From: Mermis nigrescens
Lineage: Eukaryota; Nematoda; Enoplea; Mermithida; Mermithidae
DNA length: 64,000 bases
Assembly: GCA_036768485.1 (NCBI GenBank)
Contig: JAVLUZ010000145.1
Location: 22,981,471 to 23,045,470, forward strand
Direction of reading: 5' to 3'
Shown here: in pieces, positions 49,241-61,480 of the stretch
Position numbering within the stretch: position 1 is the first letter of the stretch
How the letters are laid out: every line of letters starts with the position of its first letter
The notes under the pieces: generated by a model
Told to the model about the DNA's origin: nothing
The model's input: only the letters and a program-made list of their open reading frames with translations
The model's database searches: none
Made by a program: the position numbers and the translations under genes

Positions 49241-50320
49241 CCCCCACGCTCATGTGTGACCCTTACCCAGGTTTTTGGGAGCTTTGATATAATTAAGGTG
49301 TGTATTTCGAACGAAGTAAATAGATAAGTAAAGGTACAAAGCAGCCTCAAAAACTCTTCCGCGAAGATAATAAGGTCGAGCGTTATGCGGTTACACAAAT
49401 AGAAAATCTAATATTGCCAAATAGATTACGACATACTAATTTTAATCTCATTTCACTAAGCCACTATCGAATATCAACAGCGAGGTTATTTATATGAACG
49501 GAGCCCGCTAGCTAATACACACTCAATCGCCGTGCAAGCAATATGCTAATTAAGCTCAGCTATTTGCATAGAAAAGCGTCTCGTGGCACTAAATTAATTA
49601 ACTGGCGAACCAAATAAAGATTAATACTAAAGCAATACACCTTATTAAATATTCTATAGACAATTTAATAATGGTAACATCGAATGAATACATTTGGTTA
49701 TCAGGAAATGCTTTTAACGTAAGCATGCACAATGCGAGCGAAATGCGGTTAACTTAGGTGAATTTGAAACCTAAGAGTGTACAAAAAATTCCCTTTTCAT
49801 ACGTTCGCCTGAATGATTATTATAATGCTTATATTTACTGTAGTGTGGATGTATTAGATATACACGTGGTAACTGCTCCGGAAATTAGCGTTCAATTAAA
49901 TTTTCTCGTTTCTAGGACAACAAGTAGATTATAATTTAGGGACGCAAATGTATAATTGAATTTAGCCGCTTTCTATGCGCTTTTTGAGCCAATCTAATGC
50001 AATAATCGTGAAGTGTACCTATATGTACGTTATTAGCAATTTTAATTCGATGCGGCAAATGCGGAGTAAAAATAGAATCGACTAACGCGATTATAATTCT
50101 TGAAAAATCAATCGAATTCAAAAGATATTTGCGAAGAACAATAACGAAAGCTTTCCGCTCGTTTGTTTCGAATTAGTTCCGTCACAATTTAATTATTTAT
50201 TATTATAAATAAATGTAATCCATAATAAAATTTTAAAAACTACAAATTGATATCAAGCCTCAAAAATAGATTTGCAAAAACACAAAATGAATAAACAAAT
50301 AGAATAAATACAAACAGTTG
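49241..50320. other. Intergenic, no gene seen
   Basis: AT-rich, no supported exon, no repeat family recognised. Confidence 0.4.
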
Positions 50321-50329
50321 TTAATTAAT

Positions 50330-50445
50330 GAGCAAGACGCGAAAATTGTAAGGTTTCAGCCCAGCGTCCTTCTCGATGAAAGTGAATCGTCCTTTCGGCA
50401 AAGATAGCTCACTTTTTCCAAAAACATTTGCCGCATGAACGTAGG
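50330..50445 (-). CDS. Possible terminal exon, unknown gene (weak)
   Basis: The minus-strand frame reads GSYVHAANVFGKSELSLPKG then RFTFIEKDAGLKPYNFRVLL and stops. Composition is protein-like (FIEKDAG, PYNFRV). The upstream side runs into a family-A relative (50445-50640), and the acceptor is not convincing. Product unknown. Confidence 0.3.
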
Positions 50446-51229
50446 AACCGGAACGAGGGGACGTTCGGGGGTAAGAAGTTCCTCCAGGATTCAAAATATC
50501 CACTGCAGAGCAGACCCCAGATTGAATTTAAAATTTTTTTTCGTTTTTGCACAAAATTTTTTTTCTCGACGCCGTTGAATATAGTTAGATGGAAAACGTC
50601 GAAAAACGATGCTTTCTCTTTGTAACACAGATTTTATGTTTTTTTCCATTGAGATCCTTTAGCAGACTTTCGCTAAATTCGGATTCTGCCAATTTTATGC
50701 CTGCCGCGCTTCAACCGCCGACGAGATGAGACGCTTTATTTTTGATTCGTTAAAACTTTTTTCGGTTTCTTCCGTTTGAATTATCCCAACGCGACCCATG
50801 CTTTCGCCATCCCAATACTTCCAAAGTAAATATATAATTTTTACAGCTCTATAATTGTTATTGAAATTAAATTGAGAAGGACTCATACTTTAGCGTTCCT
50901 CAATAATAAAGTATATAAGTCGGAGGAATAAAAATGCATAAGCAAAAGTAATAAAACTAGGTACATATGTAAAACTATTGAAAGTAATTTGATTGTGATT
51001 ACCACTGGACGCGCATATTTGTATATTTTATCATGTATAGCACAGAGACACAAAATCATAGAAAGCAATAGAAATGCAATCTAAAACGTCAAAAATGCTA
51101 ATTTGCAGTTTATTCAGCTCTTATGTAAACGATTTTCCATTAATGATTTTCAGATATAACGATCTGGCAGATTGGTATAATTATGGATCCATTCAGCAAT
51201 GAATTTTGGATGGAAAGCGCAAACTCTAT

Positions 51230-51394
51230 GGTCTGTTTCACATAACTTCGTGCATAAATTTAAAGAATTTTCATCGACAGTATGCCTAGGGTTACGATAA
51301 TTATATATCAAATCAATGCTATAACCGCAATCTGTCAGCTTATTGTCGGAGATGGTTTTGAAACTTGTGCACGAAGTTATGCGAAACAGACTAT
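51230..51394. mobile_element. Family-D MITE (copy 4)
   Basis: Ends atggtctgtttcacataac and cgaagttatgcgaaacagactata; interior gtatgcctagggttacgataat and gcaatctgtcagcttattgtcgg match copies 1 and 2. Confidence 0.75.
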
Positions 51395-51547
51395 AGTAGA
51401 TCATAATAAAGCCAAAAAACATTCTAAATATGTCAGGATAATGTACCATAAATTTTTAACTTAAGATACGGGGAACTGAAAAGCTGTGGAAACTAGGTAG
51501 GTACTATTGAGGAAAAAGACATGCATACTAAGAATACATACACTAAC

Positions 51548-53990
51548 AAAGAAAAATGCTCCGATGGAACAAAAAAAGACGAATATATTTGTGAATTGAG
51601 GACTATTAAGGATGTAAAAGGAGGGGAGTAGGAAAACACTGCCTATGTATACGCCTAAAGTCGCAAAATCTGTTAAAAATCAGACTTTCTCTAAGCAACG
51701 CAAAATATCGAAGTATATTCTACGGCCTGCAGATCGAAATAAGTAAACTAGGAGGGACTTTTCAAGCCAGTTGAATGAAATAGCAAACGTCGATACATTC
51801 AAGACAATCAAAGAAATTGTTGGTTTGAAGCAGCAGAAAACGCATAAGCTTACATGAAACAGACTAAATGTAGATACACTTGCATATCCGCAGCGGTTGA
51901 GTGCAATAATCAATTGACGCCAGGTTTTCTTGCTACAGTGCACATGATAACAAATAAAACACTTTTAAATACAATTGCAATTAGTTCTCTATTAATCACG
52001 ATACGAAGCAAGTCAGCCTAGCAACTTGCAAGCAGTTTACCAAAAGTATACGTTTTAGACCATATTTATACATTCTTATATGAAGCATTGAATATTATTT
52101 AAGGGTGGTTACATTTCTTCAAAGGCCGAAGAATATACTTAGTTTTTTATTTGCAGCTCAGAGAAAGCCTGAATTCTAATAGATTTTGCGACTTTAGGCA
52201 TATACTAGGTAGCTTTTTTCAAGTCCCTTCCTTTTACATCCTTAATTATCCGCAGTCTTTCTTGTTCCATCGGATCATTTTTCTTTGCTAGCACCCTACT
52301 TTTAATCAGCATAATTTGAGTAACTTTTAATCAGTAAGTAAATACATACGGTAACATACCACAAAAATGACAGCTAGTACAAGAACGCGTAAAACAATAT
52401 TGTTCTGAACATTACCATTATCATTGTTAAACAAGACAAGCTTACCTTAGTTAAACGGATCAAAGGTTTTCAGTATAAAGTGTACGCAATTACTGGGTGT
52501 AAAAAACACTAACGCTCAGATTCGTAATCCTGACGTTATATGGAACATTTCCCAAAAAATAATCTAAAGCAACGCTCTAGAAACTGAATTTATTTTCCAG
52601 TGTAAACTTACATAACTTTTAGGTGTAATTAAAACATACTGTCAAATTCGTAATCCTGACCTTAAAGAACATATCTTGAATAAAAAATTCACGTTTTGCA
52701 ATGCTCTGGAGGTAAAATAAATTTATAGTGTAAAGTACAAAAAAGAATAAATGAATAGTGCAAACTTTACACAACTTTTCGGTTTCGAGAAAACTTACAG
52801 TCAGATTCGTAATTCTAACATTACGTAAAATGTTTTCACAAAAAATTCAGCCTCCGAAAGGCTCTAGAACTAAACCTAATTTGCAGTGTAAACTAAACAC
52901 AACCGCAAAATGTAAAGAAGATTTTAGTGGAATTCGTAACTCTGATATTACTCTGATATAGCGATCAACATTTATGAAAAAAATTTAGTCTTCTAATTGG
53001 CCTGAAGACAAATAAATATTAGATGTAAACCACTTCACACCACTGTTGAGTGTAAACAAACGCGCCAAACTGGCGTATCAGTTCAATTCCTGATACATTT
53101 TTAGACTTGAGATCATGTCTAGACTCATACGGGGAAAACTTGTCAGAAAAAAACAAGACAGAAACAAATTTAACACCCCCGATTTTCGACTTTACACCTC
53201 CCGAAAAAGCTTATCATTGATGTAAATAAAGATAATTGGCTGTGACCTTTACCCCTTAGGAAGTACTTCATTTTTATCCTATTCGACTTATTCGACTTCT
53301 AAACAATGAAATTGGCGAATAAAGGAAAGGGACAAAAAACGTATTTTTCACCAACTCACAACATTGTAAACTTTAAAAATCAAAACCTAAGTCCCCATTA
53401 AGTGTAAAGAAATTTGGTTCAAGCCAGTTTGTAGCTTTTAAACTGTAGTACGTTTGTATGTGCAAAACTTCTGTTCCCAAAATATTTGAGATATTTACCA
53501 ATCAAAATGGGGAGAAAAACGTGTTTTTTTCACCTATTTTACACCCCTGATTTCGAACTTTACACCCCCATAAATAAATCAATATTGCATTGATTCAAAC
53601 GCGGTTTGCTGCGACGTGTAGCACGGCTTTACATTGTTTCTCTGGAAATAAGTCACTTTTCAAATGATTAAAAGTGCCATCAAGCTTAATAAATTGTCAA
53701 CATTTTAAAAAACTAGACCACACAGAATTGAGAACGGACTTTGATAAATTATGTCGATGACTAAAATTTAAAAAACTATATGTTGTAACTTTACGCTAAA
53801 AGTTTACACGCTCTTTACATACCAGGCAAAGAGTATAACAGAAAATGGCAACAACGAATTTTTTTATTATATATCTTTAAAAAAAACCGCACAATACGGA
53901 AGTGTCTCGTTTATAGCTAAAGGGGAGTGAGTCAATGTTTAGGGGTGGGTCCAAGTATATTATAGGTATGCGCTTATGCGCAATGAACTC
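51548..53990 (+). mobile_element. Large palindromic element, copy 3 (one arm plus TIR element 'a')
   Basis: TIR element 'a' spans 51548-52292 (gaaaaatgctccgatggaac... / ...ccatcggatcatttttctttg). Then come four 'b' units (cagattcgtaatcctgacg at 52515, 52640, 52800, 52935) and outward-to-inward subunits with the aaact(t)gtcagaaaa/tacggggaaaac motif (53130 on). It ends at gcgcttatgcgcaatg near 53985, the palindrome centre, where the second arm is missing. Confidence 0.7.
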
Positions 53991-54167
53991 GTCTCGTACG
54001 TCTGCTTATTCTTTTCTGATATGATTTATCAGTCAATTTATTGGAAATACCATCAGGTTTGATATATAAGGCTTAACTTCTGTTGCTTGCCTTTTTTAAA
54101 ACTATACCCTTCTTTATTATCATAAAGATGAGAGACTAACAGTGGGGTTTTTGTTGAAGATTTTCAG

Positions 54168-54288
54168 AACGGTGGGACTGACGAAACTTCGTTGAGACTA
54201 TTAGATCTTTTAGAAAATGGGAATAACGTTACTGACTCGTCCACGCTTCGTCGATCGTGGATTGACCTTTTGAAGAAAACAGTGCTGA
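54168..54288 (+). CDS. Candidate exon, unknown gene
   Basis: Acceptor gttgaagattttcag. Frame 0 reads NGGTDETSLRLLDLLENGNN then VTDSSTLRRSWIDLLKKT. It looks strongly protein-like, with an amphipathic leucine-rich segment. The donor is uncertain (gtgctg after 54281 or gtgctc after 54288). Downstream the open frame runs into a family-A copy and is not coding. Confidence 0.45.
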
Positions 54289-54302
54289 GTGCTCACCAGA
54301 CA

Positions 54303-54592
54303 TGCACGTGGGAGGTTGGGAGTTGTAGACCACAGGCGGGCTGCACCATAATTCTGAAGGGGAGGGTGCAAGATTTGTTAAAGGTCAAAAAAATGGCTCA
54401 TAGAAATAGTGGTGTGGCAAAAAACACAATTTTTCAACGTTTCTGGTCGAACACTATCCATTGGCGTCAAAAATTGCTGAAAAAGATAAAAAAATTTCAA
54501 AAACCGAATTCTGGGGATTATTTTGGTTTCTGGGAGGTATCCGGCCTTCTAGGAGGTGCATAACCCCAACCTCCCCCCACGCTCACGTGTGG
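54303..54592 (-). mobile_element. Family-A MITE-like element (copy 6, reverse)
   Basis: Reverse copy with ctatccattggcgtcaaaaattgc, ggaggtgcataacccc and the end ccccacgctcacgtgtgg. A family-B copy (54597-54835) follows at once. Confidence 0.7.
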
Positions 54593-54596
54593 TGTA

Positions 54597-54835
54597 GAAC
54601 CCCTAGAAAGAAAAAATAGAAATTTTGTGGGGGAGATCAGGCAAAATGGAGGCGAAAAATTGATGAACTTCAAAATTTTCCTTATAAGTGCTTGAAATTC
54701 ATCAGAAACTCAGGAACAACATAGTTATAATGCTATTTAAGCATTTGAGGTCACTTTGGCGGAAAAAGCTCAATTCTTGACTCCCTAGACCGGATGACAC
54801 TCCAGATCGGCCATGCTGTGCATCTATGGTGCTGA
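54597..54835 (+). repeat. Family-B dispersed repeat (copy 5)
   Basis: Contains gatcaggcaaaatggaggcgaaaaattgatg, gcatttgaggtcactttggcgg and ends cggccatgctgtgcatctatgg. Confidence 0.6.
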
Positions 54836-55564
54836 TTCCGATCAGAATGCCCCTTAACCCTGTGCGCCTGCAATTTCTGAAAAAAGAGCTTATAATGTAC
54901 GTACTTGGTAAAATATGCTCAATTGTGCTTTTATCGGTTTAGAATAGGTAAAATGACAGATCCCTAAGACAGCAAAAGAATTGGATTAAAACAGTCAAGC
55001 TACGCAATTCGAGTCAAGTACTAATACGCTGGTCTGCAGTCCTCAAATACCGTTTCGTTCATATACAAGCACTCGATGAATTTATGAAGGTGATATTGAG
55101 ATCAAATTAGCGAGAAAGCCAGTAATAAGTGTCACCTTCTGAAGCTCATTCACCGTTATCCTGCAAGTAGATCATTACCGAAAGTTGCATTTTCAGAGCT
55201 AATTTAGCTTATGCGCAAATCTAGCGAGGAATCTAATGAGAGCTTTAGTCCGGAAATGAGTTTTGAGTGATCTCATTAGATTCCTCAGTATGCACGAAAC
55301 ATGTGATTTTAGTAGGCGTATGACATTTCTTAACGTTCAGAATGTATCACTTGGCTTATTATGAAAGAAGCTTTGAGGAACCAGAATATTCTCGCCTTCT
55401 AGTTATGTTGCCTACATACCAGTGACGTAAGTGTGCAAGCAGGACAAAATGCAGGTAGATGTCTTTAACGATAATTTTAATTTATTGGAGACTGTATGTA
55501 TTTTTAATCGGATCCGTTCATTGCGTCGGAAAACTGTTATTTAATTTTGCTTTGGACGATAAAG

Positions 55565-56400
55565 CCTTATGTATACTTCACGCAAGATCGCGTCGCAGGA
55601 TTATTTGGCGTGACTTTACTAAAAATATCGCATTCAGCAAAAATCGTGCAATTGGCGCATCGCGCTGTCCGTTTATACACACTTCCTGCATCCTGCGATA
55701 AACCGTGCGATTTTTTTCTGCAAATCTTGAAAAATTATTACACGATTTTTTTTGCGCATATGTTTTTTTCGTCCTAACTGGACCTCATTATAAATTCAAA
55801 GCATTGTTACATGACATAAATGATTTGAGTAGGTACATTTTTTGGTGGCGTGCGTGCATGCACGTAAATGGTAATTGTTCGTGAATGGTAATTAATAATC
55901 TAAAACATTTTATCGAAAATCGGAAAATCGGTTGTGTCCCAACATTGCCCTCGCGAATCTCAGGGTATTACTACCGAGAGGGCATTATCTCCATTGAGGA
56001 CTTAGAAGTCAGGTATTTAAGATCACTTTAGAAACAAAATAGTGTTCTAGACAACTCCGAGATGACAATACATCACAAATGCAACATAGAATTACTATAC
56101 AAGTTCTGGATTTCACCCATGCCTGGCGACCCAACCATAATCTATGAAAATTAGATACCTAATACTTTTAAATTAAATGTGCACCTCTATTTAGTACATA
56201 TATATGTACAAATGAGCCGCAACTAAATTCTGGGAGAGAATCTGATGGGGCAAACAGTGAAAATAAAAAAATCGTATCGCGGGCAATCCTGCGATCCGCG
56301 CGACCAATTATTCGCGCGAAACAAAATTGTGCACAACGCGATCCTGCAACTGCGATATTTGGCAAGTTTCGGCGCGATGTGTGAAGTATAAACCAGGCTT
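55565..56400. mobile_element. Inverted-repeat element with cgcgatcctgc arms
   Basis: Left tatacttcacgcaagatcgcgtcgcagg; right cctgcaactgcgatatttggc...cgcgatgtgtgaagtata. The outer tatacttcac / gtgaagtata and inner cgatcctgc motifs are inverted. Open frames at 55459-55777 and 56168-56365 lie across the arms and are not genes. Confidence 0.6.
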
Positions 56401-57473
56401 AAGGCAGTGGTTTGAAAATAAAAATAAGCGCGTGAAGTGGAAATGATAAATCGCCCACTAATTGAGTTCTGTGGATTCCACGAGCGCTTAAAACATATGT
56501 TTAGCTACTGAAAATAGTCGGCCTTGGATCAGTGAAAAGTATGGATAAGCAGTGTGATAAGCACACAGGCGTTGGGATTCGGGGGGGGGGGTTTACATCC
56601 CCTAGAATTTGAGCCCGCCTCTCAAAAATCGATAAACTTCCATTTAGAATTGAATTTTCGGTGCTACTTTTGGCAATTTCGCTCCATCTAACCCCCATCC
56701 CCGCAGGATTTAGCTGTTGCCCATTTTATGGTGGCCAGTCTAGGAGAAAGTTAGCCCAGTCGAGGGGACAACTGAAGACCTTTATTGAAATTGAATGGAT
56801 CTCAAATAAATGTAAATACGGCAAATTTAATTTATAGTTATATGTTGATTCAAAGCAAATTTTGCATAAAATTATGTTTTTTTGACAAATTTATGGCCTA
56901 AATGTTATCATATTTTCCCCAAAAAACTTTGCTTCCTTTTCTTTTACGGGATTGATCTAAACTCTAAGTCCTCCAGTGCGTATTTGTTTGTATATTATTA
57001 TGAGTTTTTGGCTTTATCTGTCCAAAACAAATGCTTCGAAACGAAACTGCAGACGGCGAATTATGGCAATAAAACAAGTTTTATTAGAGCAAATTGTGGA
57101 AAATTCTATTTTTCACTTTCACTTTTAGCTTATACCTTATTTTACCAAATGAATTAACATCTCGTTATTCCACTCTCGATCCTCCGATTTTTTCAGTACT
57201 TAGGCTATAGATTCAAAAATTGCTGTTTTATATAAAAACAAAGCCAGCATTTGAATATAAAATAAAAATCAATGAGTAGCAGAAAACAAAGCTTAAGCGT
57301 TTAATATGTGAAATTTGTGCTGTCCTAGCACGAGACATCTTCAAGTTTAATTGATCAGCTTATTTAGGTTAAATATGTAATAAAATAACCTTAAATAAGA
57401 CGACTCAGAACGAGGAAGATGATTATAGAAAATTGTGAAACTTAGCATAAAGTTCAATTCCTTCTTGTCTCAG

Positions 57474-57599
57474 CATAGCTTCCCGAAATTTGAATGATAT
57501 GAAATTAATATTGTGCATATCTGCTCATGCTGACCAAGGTACGACAAAATGTAGAAAGCAAGCAAGTTGCATGTTAACTCTTGATTTTTTGGGCATCCG
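57474..57599 (+). CDS. Candidate exon of a small Cys-containing protein
   Basis: Acceptor ccttcttgtctcag, donor gtatgt. After one base it reads IASRNLNDMKLILCISAHAD then QGTTKCRKQASCMLTLDFLGI. It leaves in phase 2 and joins the next exon across a 59-bp intron. The C-R-K-Q-A-S-C...L..L...K-K-C pattern is loosely like a GDNF/GAS1 receptor repeat, but that is speculation from spacing. Confidence 0.4.
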
Positions 57600-57658
57600 G
57601 TATGTTCTAATTTTACTAGTATTTGGTATTATTACACAACTTATTTTAATAATTACAG

Positions 57659-57719
57659 GAAAAAATGTGTTAATGAAATGGAAATATATTTCTTAAGCTC
57701 AATGAATTCATTTTACTGA
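57659..57719 (+). CDS. Candidate terminal exon following 57474-57599
   Basis: Acceptor taataattacag. Reads KKCVNEMEIYFLSSMNSFY then TGA, in frame with the previous exon. Intron length (59 bp) is similar to the short introns at 141-192 (52 bp) and 29418-29463 (46 bp). Confidence 0.4.
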
Positions 57720-57779
57720 AGCGAAAAATGGAAAAAGCGCGTCTAATGAAAACTGAAGGTCTCGTAACGTAACAAAATA

Positions 57780-57872
57780 TGTGTATAAGCTTAACTGAAC
57801 TTAATTAAGTTAACTTAACGTATAACTTGAATTAACTTAACTCAACTCAACTTAACTTAAATTAAGTTAATA
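57780..57872. repeat. Degenerate (TTAAC)-type simple repeat
   Basis: Many imperfect ttaactcaa / ttaacttaa units in both senses, no other content. Confidence 0.8.
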
Positions 57873-58164
57873 ACTGAGCAGACGAAAAGATTATGTATTT
57901 TATCGAAACTAAGAATAAGTCAGAGAACATAAAATCATAAGAAATATAACTGAACGATTGCACCTTAAACATGGAGATGTTTCAAATCCAGTAGCGTTTG
58001 ACTTAATGCAGGAATCCTTCTGTCATCATTCGCCCGATTTAGTCCGGAAGATTGGAACATTCTATGAGAACTTAATTTTAAAAAATTCTTTAAAACTAGA
58101 TGTTTGATTCAATATAAAGCGAATATTAGACTTTTTACTTTGAAATTACTTCATTCACCTTCGC

Positions 58165-58470
58165 TATGATTAGACATGCACGTAGGGTAGAGGGGGTTTA
58201 GTGTCTAGAAGAACCTTAAATTGAAACAATGGAAAATCTAGTGGGGAAAATGAGACAAAATAAAGGCCAAAATCGGATGAAAATTTAAAAATTCCTTCAA
58301 AAGTGCTTTAAATTGACCATAAACCGTGTAATAATGTAGTTATAACACTGTTTTAGCGCTTGTGTCAGTTTTTAAGATCATTTTGGTCCAAAAAGCTCTA
58401 TTTCTGACCCCCTCAGACCGGCTGACCCTCTCCCCTCCAAATAGGCCGTACGGTGCATTTATGACCACGA
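58165..58470 (+). repeat. Family-B dispersed repeat (copy 6)
   Basis: Starts agacatgcacgtagggtag, contains gaaaatgagacaaaataaaggccaaaatcgg, and ends near gccgtacggtgcatttatg. Confidence 0.65.
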
Positions 58471-59473
58471 TTATATAATGCTGAAGTACGTAAAGCACTA
58501 TCAACGTTCCAAAAAGAATGCCTAAAAAATTTCAAGCTTGCGATCTAAAATTTGAAAGCTACCGTACTTCGTTTAAAATTTCGCTTTAATTGCTGCAAAA
58601 AATAATAAGCGAGCGGGTTTGAAGAAATATGCGAGTTACAGGGCTCTCATCGATCAGATCACACTTCAATAAGCCAGCCTGCGATTTGTTCTTACTGCAA
58701 TTTGTGGCGCGAACAAAATTAATTAGCGAGAATAGTGCTTATAAGCGCGCTAGCGCGCTTTGCGCAGCTTATTTCAAAAGCTAAAGCAAACGCAGTTCTC
58801 CTAATTATTCGAAATAGTCTTAATTTGATATCCGCGTACCTTCGTATTAAACAACACAGTGTCGAATTGACAGCTTGCTACAAATTAATTTCACCTTCTG
58901 GCAAACCTTATTATATATGTTCTCCTGGAGCAACTGAGCTAATTACGTTAAGCTTATTACAATAAGATTTCATTAAGAAAGACTTCTTGCGCTTTTTTTG
59001 CTCGGATCGCACACTTTTATCCGGTAAAGGTGTGGAAGAAACAAGAAACGAGACAAAGGCAGCTATACAGATTGAGCATGTTATCATTATATTGTTGCAA
59101 TGCGACTATAGAATTATCGGATCTTGGATATTTAGAAATTCAGTGAATACTGATACATAAAAAACCGATTCAAGGAGCGGTGACTGGATGATTAAGGGTT
59201 AAGGCTTATGCTATATAAATTAGTGCATATGCACGTGAGCATTACAAAAATCGCCTAGAAAATATAAATGTTATCATTAATGGGAAATCCATAAAATCAA
59301 CTCTTTTTCACAAAAATCAGGATTTCAGATAAGGCTTGAAGAACCTGTGAGCTTATTGTCAACGATTTATATGCTAAATTTCATTATGAATACGAAAAAT
59401 CGTTTGACGAAGCTAGATTAGTGTTTCCAAATATTTTTAGTGAAATATCTAGATTTCCGACTGTCTTTCTTAG

Positions 59474-59554
59474 GAAGCAAGCATTGAATCTGTAAGACAG
59501 CAAAATGTGCAATGTAACTTAAATGCAATTAAAGCTATGTTATGGGCTCCTTAA
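59474..59554 (+). CDS. Weak candidate terminal exon
   Basis: A strong acceptor (ccgactgtctttcttag) is followed by EASIESVRQQNVQCNLNAIK then AMLWAP and TAA. A different overlapping frame, 59345-59499, reads TCELIVNDLYAKFHYEYEKS and SFDEARLVFPNIFSEIS before a stop. They cannot both be coding in the same message, and neither is recognised. Confidence 0.3.
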   Translation, partial: EASIESVRQQNVQCNLNAIKAMLWAP

Positions 59555-59699
59555 GTTCTGAGATCTTTCGTTTGTAAAAGTAACAACATTGAACAGATAT
59601 TACAGTCAAAAACAAAAATGATTTACGAAATCCGATTTTTAGTTTTAAAGCCAAATTCTTCGATCGCGATAAAATCGCCAAAAGCTCATGCTTGCTGTA

Positions 59700-60690
59700 T
59701 GCATGTTCAAGCATTGCGTACGATGTCAGATTTTCCAGGGTCCATCAGAATCAGACAAACAAGTCTTCTTTAAATCTATAAATGAATCTTCTCATAGTTC
59801 GATTTGAAATAGAGGAATGGTCAGAGTAATACATGGTTGAATTTTAAGAGATGTAGAAGCAAAATCTTTAAGTTCAATAATGTTAAGAGAAGTCCAATTT
59901 TTCGGAGTTCTATGTTCGAGCTTATTCGTCAGTAGCACATCTGGTTTTCTCTAATTTATTTTAACTACTTCATATTCCGATAATTTTAGCATTTTTCATG
60001 GCTGATGATGGCAAATAGACCGCTGTTTTTAAGCATTTCATGTCGGAACTAACCAAATCTGGATACATCGCTTGTAGTTTGGACAACGTTTATAGTAATG
60101 TTCAGACAACGATTGGCACCTACTTCTCTTATGCGCAGAAGTAGAATAGAATACTCATATTTTTTCCTATGAACATTCGCATAAAGTACATAGAAGCAAT
60201 GTAATTAGAGAATCTTGAAGCTATTATGTGAGGTGAAGTAGGTTCACATTACAAGGCCTTTGTGTATTCATGCTGACGATTTTAACTTATTAATTACGCT
60301 TCCTTACATTGTTCAAAAAGTGTACATTCAGTAATTGCATACTATCGCTCCATGCTTTTGTTTTTATTAACCCATTTGAAGCGATTTCGGCATTCATACT
60401 TCGATAATTTTAGCATTTTTTATCCAGCTTATTACAAAACAAGATTTTTTATTGTAGTAGCTATAAAAGTTTTACTGTAGTAGCCATAAAAACTATTTGA
60501 ATATTAGAAGCAAATGAGATTGACCTGAATGTGAATAATATTTCAATAGCATTTATGACAAATTGCTCCTATGAATTTATGCGATAATTTACTTTAATTT
60601 TTTTCCTCGTTTCGTTCTGGTATCCCCAGGCCCTGAAGGTATCAAATGCATTTTTCTTATAGGATATAGACTTTATCAAAACCCAGGACC
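59700..60690. other. Intergenic, no gene seen
   Basis: AT-rich. The phrase ttcgataattttagcattttt occurs at 59977 and again near 60404, indicating an old duplication. No exon candidate. Confidence 0.4.
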
Positions 60691-60935
60691 CGTTTCAAAA
60701 TGTTCAGGCTAAAGCCAGGCTTAAACCTGACTTCATTGTTTAAAAGATACGTGGCTCGTGGCTCAGTTTAAGCCTGGCATAAGTCGGCCCCAGTGTGCAC
60801 AAGCTTTAGCCCGGCTTAAACTTAATATCAATGCTGAAACATGCGACAACGCAATTGAATGCTGCTTATATTAATCAAGCAAGAGTTTGAGCCTGGCTCA
60901 AGCCTGACTGTATTGAAACTGAGCCATGGTCTTTA
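60690..60935. mobile_element. Palindromic element with ttaagcctggct motifs
   Basis: Starts acccgtttcaaaatgttcagg and ends tattgaaactgagcc. It has repeated and inverted aagccaggcttaaac / gtttaagcctggc motifs and no coding capacity. Confidence 0.6.
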
Positions 60936-61480
60936 GCATGCTTTGCTTAGGTGTTTCAATTGTGATCAGCCATTTGTTTCACAAAATATCTGAGTTAAAA
61001 ATATGGCGAGATTTCAGTTTATGTTTATCAAACAAATACTATTTTGATTTAAGCTTCATTTCTTAACGATTTTTTTCTGAAAGCTTGAGTATTGCTGATT
61101 TTGGCTGAACAGTCAATAAGCTGTTATCTTATGCTCGAACTCCATTTTCTAAATACATACTTCATCCTTTTTTGCATCTAACTTGAAAGCAGATAAATCT
61201 AAAGAACGCATACGTAATTTTAACATATTTTTCTACACCCCATTCCAAAAAGTCTACGCGACTAGCCGTTAATCTGTTGCATAAAATGTGGGATAACAGT
61301 ATGAAATAGTTAGTCCTTTTAAGCAATGTCCGAAACAATAATGTAGAATGTTTATATTATTTTGGAATTCGTGTTTGCATTCCTGCCTAAAATACTTTTG
61401 AGCGTATAAAAAAGTTTATGTTAATGCTGCCCGTGCATCATCTGAATGGCCTGCGGCCATAAGTGGGCAGCACCAAAATT

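Noticed and set aside
54192..54563. 123-codon frame as a single gene
   Set aside because: Only the first third is exon-like; the rest is a reverse family-A element.
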